Of a stretch of 64,000 nt of DNA, positions 59,485 through 64,000 are shown in pieces. A program made the position numbers and the translations under genes. The notes beneath the pieces were generated by a model that was not told the DNA's origin, did not search any database, and was given only the letters and a program-made list of their open reading frames with translations. Each line of letters starts with the position of its first letter. Positions within the stretch are counted from its first letter, which is position 1. Source of the stretch: Gordionus sp. m RMFG-2023. Its lineage: Eukaryota > Nematomorpha > Gordioida > Chordodea > Parachordodidae. The DNA is taken from NCBI RefSeq assembly GCF_954871325.1, contig NC_088775.1, positions 53,173,561 to 53,237,560 on the forward strand, given 5' to 3'.

Positions 59485-60715
59485 TATATAATAACCATTT
59501 TTTGTCCCTTATCTGTGATACATCCTCACTGATATTTTAATTTAACATGTTTAGGATATATTTTTTTAGCTATTTCCTTTAAAAAAATTTGAAAAAGTTC
59601 AAAAATAGCGATTATGACAATTGTCACCTATCTATGATACATCCTAACTGAATTTTAAATTTAACATGTTTAGAATATATATTTTTAGCTATTTCCTTTA
59701 AAAAAATTGAAAAAAGTTCAAAAATAAAGATTATGACAATTGTCACCTATCTATGATACATCCTCACTGAATTTTTAATTTAACATGTTTAGAATATATA
59801 TTTTTAGCTATTTCCTTTAAAAAATTAAAAAAGGTTCAAAAATAACGAATATGACAAATGTCACCTATCTATGATACATCCTCACTGAATTTTTAATTTA
59901 ACATGTTTAGAATATATATTTTTAGCTATTTCCTTTAAAAAAATTTGAAAAAGTTCAAAAATAGCGATTATGACAATTGTCACCTATCTATGATACATCC
60001 TCACTGAATTTTAAATTTAACATGTTTAGAATATATATTTTTAGCTATTTCCTTTAAAAAAATTAAAAAAAGTTCAAAAATAACAATTATGACAATTGTC
60101 ACCTATCTATGATTCATCCTCACTGAATTTTAAATTTAACATGTTTAGAATATATATTTTTAGCTATTTCCTTTAAAAAAATTGAAAAAAGTTCAAAAAT
60201 AACGATTATGACAATTGTCACCTATCTATGATACATCCTCACTGAATTTTTAATTTAACATGTTTAGAATATATATTTTTAGCTATTTCCTTTAAAAAAA
60301 TTGAAAAAAGTTCAAAAATAAAGATTATGACAATTGTCACCTATCTATGATACATCCTCACTGAATTTTAAATTTAACATGTTTAGAATATATATTTTTA
60401 GCTATTTCCTTTAAAAAAATTTGAAAAAGTTCAAAAATAGCGATTATGACAATTGTCACCAATATATGATATATCCTCACTGAATTTTAAATTTAACATG
60501 TTTAGAATATTTATTTTTAGCTATTTCCTTTAAAAAAATTGAAAAAAGTTCAAAAATAACGATTATGATAATTGTCACCTATCTATGATACATCCTCACT
60601 GAATTTTTAATTTAACATGTTCAGAATATATATTTTTAGCAATTTGCTATAAAAAAAAACTCAAAAAAGTTCAAAAATAACCATCATAACAAATGGCTCT
60701 TTTCTATGGTACATC
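59485..60715. repeat. tandem array of 119-120-bp units, right arm (about 10 copies)
   Basis: Reverse complement of the left array. It has fewer units, with ATTATGACAATTGTCACC at 59614, 59734, 59972 and onward. The difference in copy number shows that the arms change independently by unequal exchange. Confidence 0.95.
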
Positions 60716-60894
60716 TTTACCTAAAAATTTTAAAAAATAACTAAGATGGAATAGTTAAATCAGAGCGTTATAATTTAAAGAAGCTTTAAGAAACTTTCCC
60801 GCCTATAATATTAATATCTACTAAATGTTATTTGACTTTTGGTCGAAAAAAATGATCTAGATATTTGGTTAGGTGAAAAAAAGCAACCATAACT

Positions 60895-61325
60895 TTAAGG
60901 CGTCTTTAAAAAAAACGATCCATATTTTGGGTCGGATTGAATAAAACGACCCGATGTTTGAGTCTGAGTCAGAAAAACGACCCAAACTTTGAGTTGGAGT
61001 CGAAAAATACGATCTAAACTTCAAGTTGGAGTCGAAAAATACGACCCTAACTTCAAGTTTGAGTCGAAAAATACGACCCAAATTTCAAGTTTGAGTCGAA
61101 AAATACAACCCAAATTTTGAGTCGGAGTCGTAAAAAACGACCCATATTTTGGGTCGAGGTCGTTTTTTTCGGCTTGGGCTTGGGTCGAAGTCGAAAAAAA
61201 CGACCCATATTTTGGGTCGAAGTCGTTTTTTTCGGCTTGAACTCGGGTCAAAGTCGAAAAAAACGACCCAAACATTGAGTCGGAGTCGAATAAAACGACC
61301 CGAGCTTTGGGTCGGGGTCGCGACT
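60895..61325. repeat. subterminal CGACCC repeats, right arm
   Basis: Mirror of 55105-55560, with AAAACGACCCAAA and GAGTCGGAGTCG modules up to the right terminus. Confidence 0.88.
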
Positions 61326-61354
61326 CGCGGCGTTTTAACAACACTACCAACAAC

Positions 61355-62830
61355 AAATTTTTAAAGAAAAAATATCTGGTTCGCCCGTCATTCTTAACGG
61401 GATAGCTAGTTATTTAAAATTGTATATGAGTTATAAATTACATATAAATAAATACTTTCTTCGTCCATCATAAAACAATTTTCGGAGGTTAATTTTGTAT
61501 TATGAATTATTCGAATAAAAACAGCCGTTAACAACATTTAGAAATATAAAATGTTTCTTCATTTTTCCTAGGAAATTTTATTAAATAGGAATAATTGTAA
61601 ATAATTCCTACTAATAATATATTATTAATAAATTATTTTAATCGAATAATCTCGAATTATTCGATCGAATAATATATTTTCCTATTAGAATTTTTCAATC
61701 GAAATTGTGTTATTCGTATTCGTAAAATACGAATCTAATCAAATAGAATATCTTATAACAAATAATTCGTTTTAGGTATAATTTTAACTATTATTATTAT
61801 AATTTTAGACACATCAAAAAAGACACCAACTATCGATGATTTTTTTGGAATAATATTATTGAAAATCTTTTAGACGCATTTTTTTAAATCTAAAAATAAT
61901 CGAATGAAAAATTTTGATGATTTTACTTATATAAAAAAATATATATTAAATTTAATATTGCATTGCCCTCGAGTTCTAGGGTTGAATAATTTGGAGGCTA
62001 TGTCTCCTACCCACCCCGGCCATGTAGACACTGATTATAGATATTACCAGATGGAATCCTTAACTACGCATATATTTAAAATTTATTGTGGTGTTTATGT
62101 TTTAAGTCCATGTTACTTATTTGTAATAAATTGTCATTTCTATTGTATTCTAGGTCTTTAGGCTTTGTCTTCTGAAAATATCCAACCAAACCATTTTAAA
62201 TTTCTGAACCCTTCAGATTCGAAGCTATGTTAAACTTTACATTGATAGTGAAATGTGCATATATTTATCAAGATCTTTAACTGTGGATAACTAAATTTTG
62301 AAAAGTTAACATTATCCAGCAAATCACAAGTAATTATTTTTTAATAAAATCTAAATCAAAAGTGTTTAATTATTTCTAATCTATTAAATTGTTAAGATTA
62401 GGTAAGTTTCAATTACATATTTATTTAAATTCTAAGTCTATATTTTTTAAAGTAATCAGATTTTATAATTTTTATACCTATTATTGACCAAGACATGTGA
62501 AAAGTCTAATAATTAATTAATCGATTATTTTAAGTTAAAAATGTGAAATTGATTTATGAATATAATAATGATTATATTTATATTCTACATTTCTTTTATA
62601 AATTATCTCCTTCCATATATTTAGACATGATACAAAAAATATGAATAATAAAGTTTTATTTTAAAATATATTTTCAAAAATTCTCAATTTATATGACAAA
62701 AAATTAAAAAGCTACAAATATCCTATAATAAAATATAATATTTAATTATAAATAATATGACATTCAGATTCTATTTGTAATGTAAATATTAATTGTCGAA
62801 CTATTACATATTGAAAAAAACTAGACAAAA
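61355..62830. other. AT-rich spacer, no gene recognised
   Basis: Contains ATTCGAATAATTCGA-type motifs (61620-61740) that may be an element end. A short frame at 61904-62161 is not recognisable and is probably chance. Confidence 0.45.
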
Positions 62831-62835
62831 ATTTT

Positions 62836-64000
62836 ATGGATGAAAAAGATGTAATCGATTTCACCAATCTTTTCCTCACAAATAAAACAACATACATCCA
62901 CAATGTAAATATCGATTCAAGTCATATAATTTTACTTTTCCCCAAAAATAATAATTTCAACCTTTATAATTTAACGTTTTTTACGATTTTTAATAAAAAT
63001 ATATGCATAACAATTGAATCTGTTGAATGTGAATATGCAAGTTAATATCTAACATACTTTATCTAAGCAAAAGTGTTCAACTCCATTTCAATGCTATAAC
63101 AACATTTCTTTCTGTGAAAACTATTATCGGAATATTATTAAATATGAAGTTTACATTGACACATATTCACAACCAGCCTGATGAATATTAAGAAGAGAAT
63201 TATATTTTAGTAACTATGAATAAACTTAAAGAACAAATTAGAGCTTACAACTATCAAAACATATAATCAAGTTATGCGTATTAGAAAAATGGATCCTCTC
63301 GTTCAACTCTATTCTAATGCTCTACCAACATTTCTATCTGTCAAAACTATTATGAATCGTGTTATTAAATCATTGAGACCACCTTTGCCTTTCATAAATT
63401 CTGATATCCGATTATAAATTAATACTTGATAATAAGACTTTTTTTAATTTGTAATGAAAATAATAAATTATTAATATTTTCTACACATGAACTACTTGAA
63501 AGTCTCTGTAATGCCGACCAAATTTTGATGGGCGGCACATTTTTTTCGTGTCCTATATTATTTAAGCAATTATACACTATTCATACAATAATTCTTTGCG
63601 CGTATATATTATTGCCAAATAAAAATAAAGAATTCTAAAAATAACCATTGTCGATCTATAGGTATTTTCTTTTCTCCAAGCCATTATAGATTTTTAAATG
63701 AGAGTACTTACAAACTCGAATAAATATTTCCAACCTGCTATTTTCATTATGGTCAATGTATTTTAAAACGAATACAGGGTAATAGGTTGACAGCTTATAG
63801 AATTCTTAATCCTGATTTTAAGAGATTTTATCGCAGACTAATGGCGATACCTTTCTTAACCGAAATCGACATACCATTGGTATTGTCAGAATTAAATAAT
63901 GAAGTAGAGGCCTTTAATTTAGATCCCATAAGAGATCTCTTTACATACTTTAAAAGTACTTGGATTAACCCAAACGCTAAATTTAAATATAAGATGTGGA
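62836..64000 (+). pseudogene. MULE transposase (FLYWCH-MULE type), decayed, runs off the window
   Basis: Mutator-like transposase. Blocks in order on the plus strand are RVIKSLRPPLPFINSDI (63355-63410), FLICNENNKLLIFSTHELLE with ADQILMGGTFFSCPILFKQL and YTIHTI (63440-63590), AYILLPNKNKEF, then after frame breaks HYGQC-KRIQGNRLTAYRILN (63745-63815), FYRRLMAIPFLTEIDIPLV and PIRDLFTYFKSTWINPNAKF to the right edge. LMGGTFF corresponds to the MULE MDGTF block with the first Asp replaced by Gly. Stops and shifts occur between blocks, and the N-terminal part from 62836 is only guessed. The inverted ends are not in view. Confidence 0.75.

Larger units (their letters stand above)
55072..61346. mobile_element. 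6.3-kb palindromic hAT element with tandem-repeat arms
   Basis: The ends TAGTGTTGTTAATCGG and, on the other strand, TAGTGTTGTTAAAACG are flanked by a perfect 8-bp duplication. The two halves are inverted copies of each other: terminal GGGTCG repeats, a short unique segment, a tandem array of about 120-bp units, then a unique segment of 570 bp that still pairs. The arms cover about 55072-57870 and 58938-61346. The central kilobase holds a hAT dimerisation domain on the minus strand. No other part of a transposase was found, so it is non-autonomous unless introns hide more. Confidence 0.9.

Noticed and set aside
61021-61364. Frames repeating FFSTPTQ and GSFFS on the minus strand, and 55074-55343 on the plus strand
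   Set aside because: Products of the GGGTCG/CGACCC subterminal repeats of the palindromic hAT.
61904-62161. Possible small gene of 85 residues
   Set aside because: No recognisable domain, no splice or polyadenylation context, and a composition like the surrounding spacer.

Overview
This is a eukaryotic window, very AT-rich and without operons, ribosome binding sites or other bacterial features. Short GT-AG introns (two of 51 bp and one of 43 bp can be read directly), a tRNA-like SINE head, hAT, Tc1/mariner, MULE-type and Ginger-like DNA transposons, a Ty3/gypsy LTR element and a large satellite suggest a small-intron invertebrate, perhaps an arthropod. The species cannot be named from what is here. 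Apart from a 5'-truncated OTU-protease gene at the left edge, no convincing host gene was found. Nearly everything else is layered mobile DNA.

Layout. 1-630: OTU cysteine protease, two exons. 640-4459: AT-rich DNA with a small MITE, a tRNA-like sequence, direct repeats, a perfect palindrome and a solo hAT end. 4460-6637: complete-looking but degenerate Tc1/mariner element with very long inverted ends and a TA duplication. 7019-14029: a decayed DDE transposase gene split by a 5.2-kb hAT element (8606-13807, 8-bp duplication ATCACAGC) that holds two head-to-head hAT transposase remnants and a Ty3/gypsy fossil. 14915-29953: a satellite of roughly 120 bp per monomer, interrupted by an intron-containing hAT element (17509-21312) and a Ty3/gypsy LTR element (23256-27371). 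29954-32977: the end of another hAT-like family, with CAAGTCG-type repeats, 120-bp tandem repeats and a hAT transposase remnant. 32986-53833: apparently one giant hAT element (20.8 kb, CAGTGGCGTAG ends, 7 of 8 bp of target duplication matching). It carries its own decayed transposase, a pair of inverted arms with a Ginger-like integrase element, and about 11 kb of the same satellite. 55072-61346: a palindromic 6.3-kb hAT element (8-bp duplication CCAACAAC) whose arms are 120-bp tandem repeats and whose centre keeps a hAT dimerisation domain. 62800-64000: a decayed MULE transposase running off the right edge.

How the parts relate. The elements form a stratigraphy: older transposase genes are cut by younger hAT insertions, and these by satellites, MITEs and an LTR element. 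The satellite lies in both orientations, polarity flipping at about 16.3 and 47.8 kb. It carries higher-order repeats of about 1.26 kb and a nearly identical 1.92-kb tandem duplication, which points to recent recombination. The most unusual theme is hAT elements that carry or are embedded in satellite-like tandem arrays and large inverted repeats.
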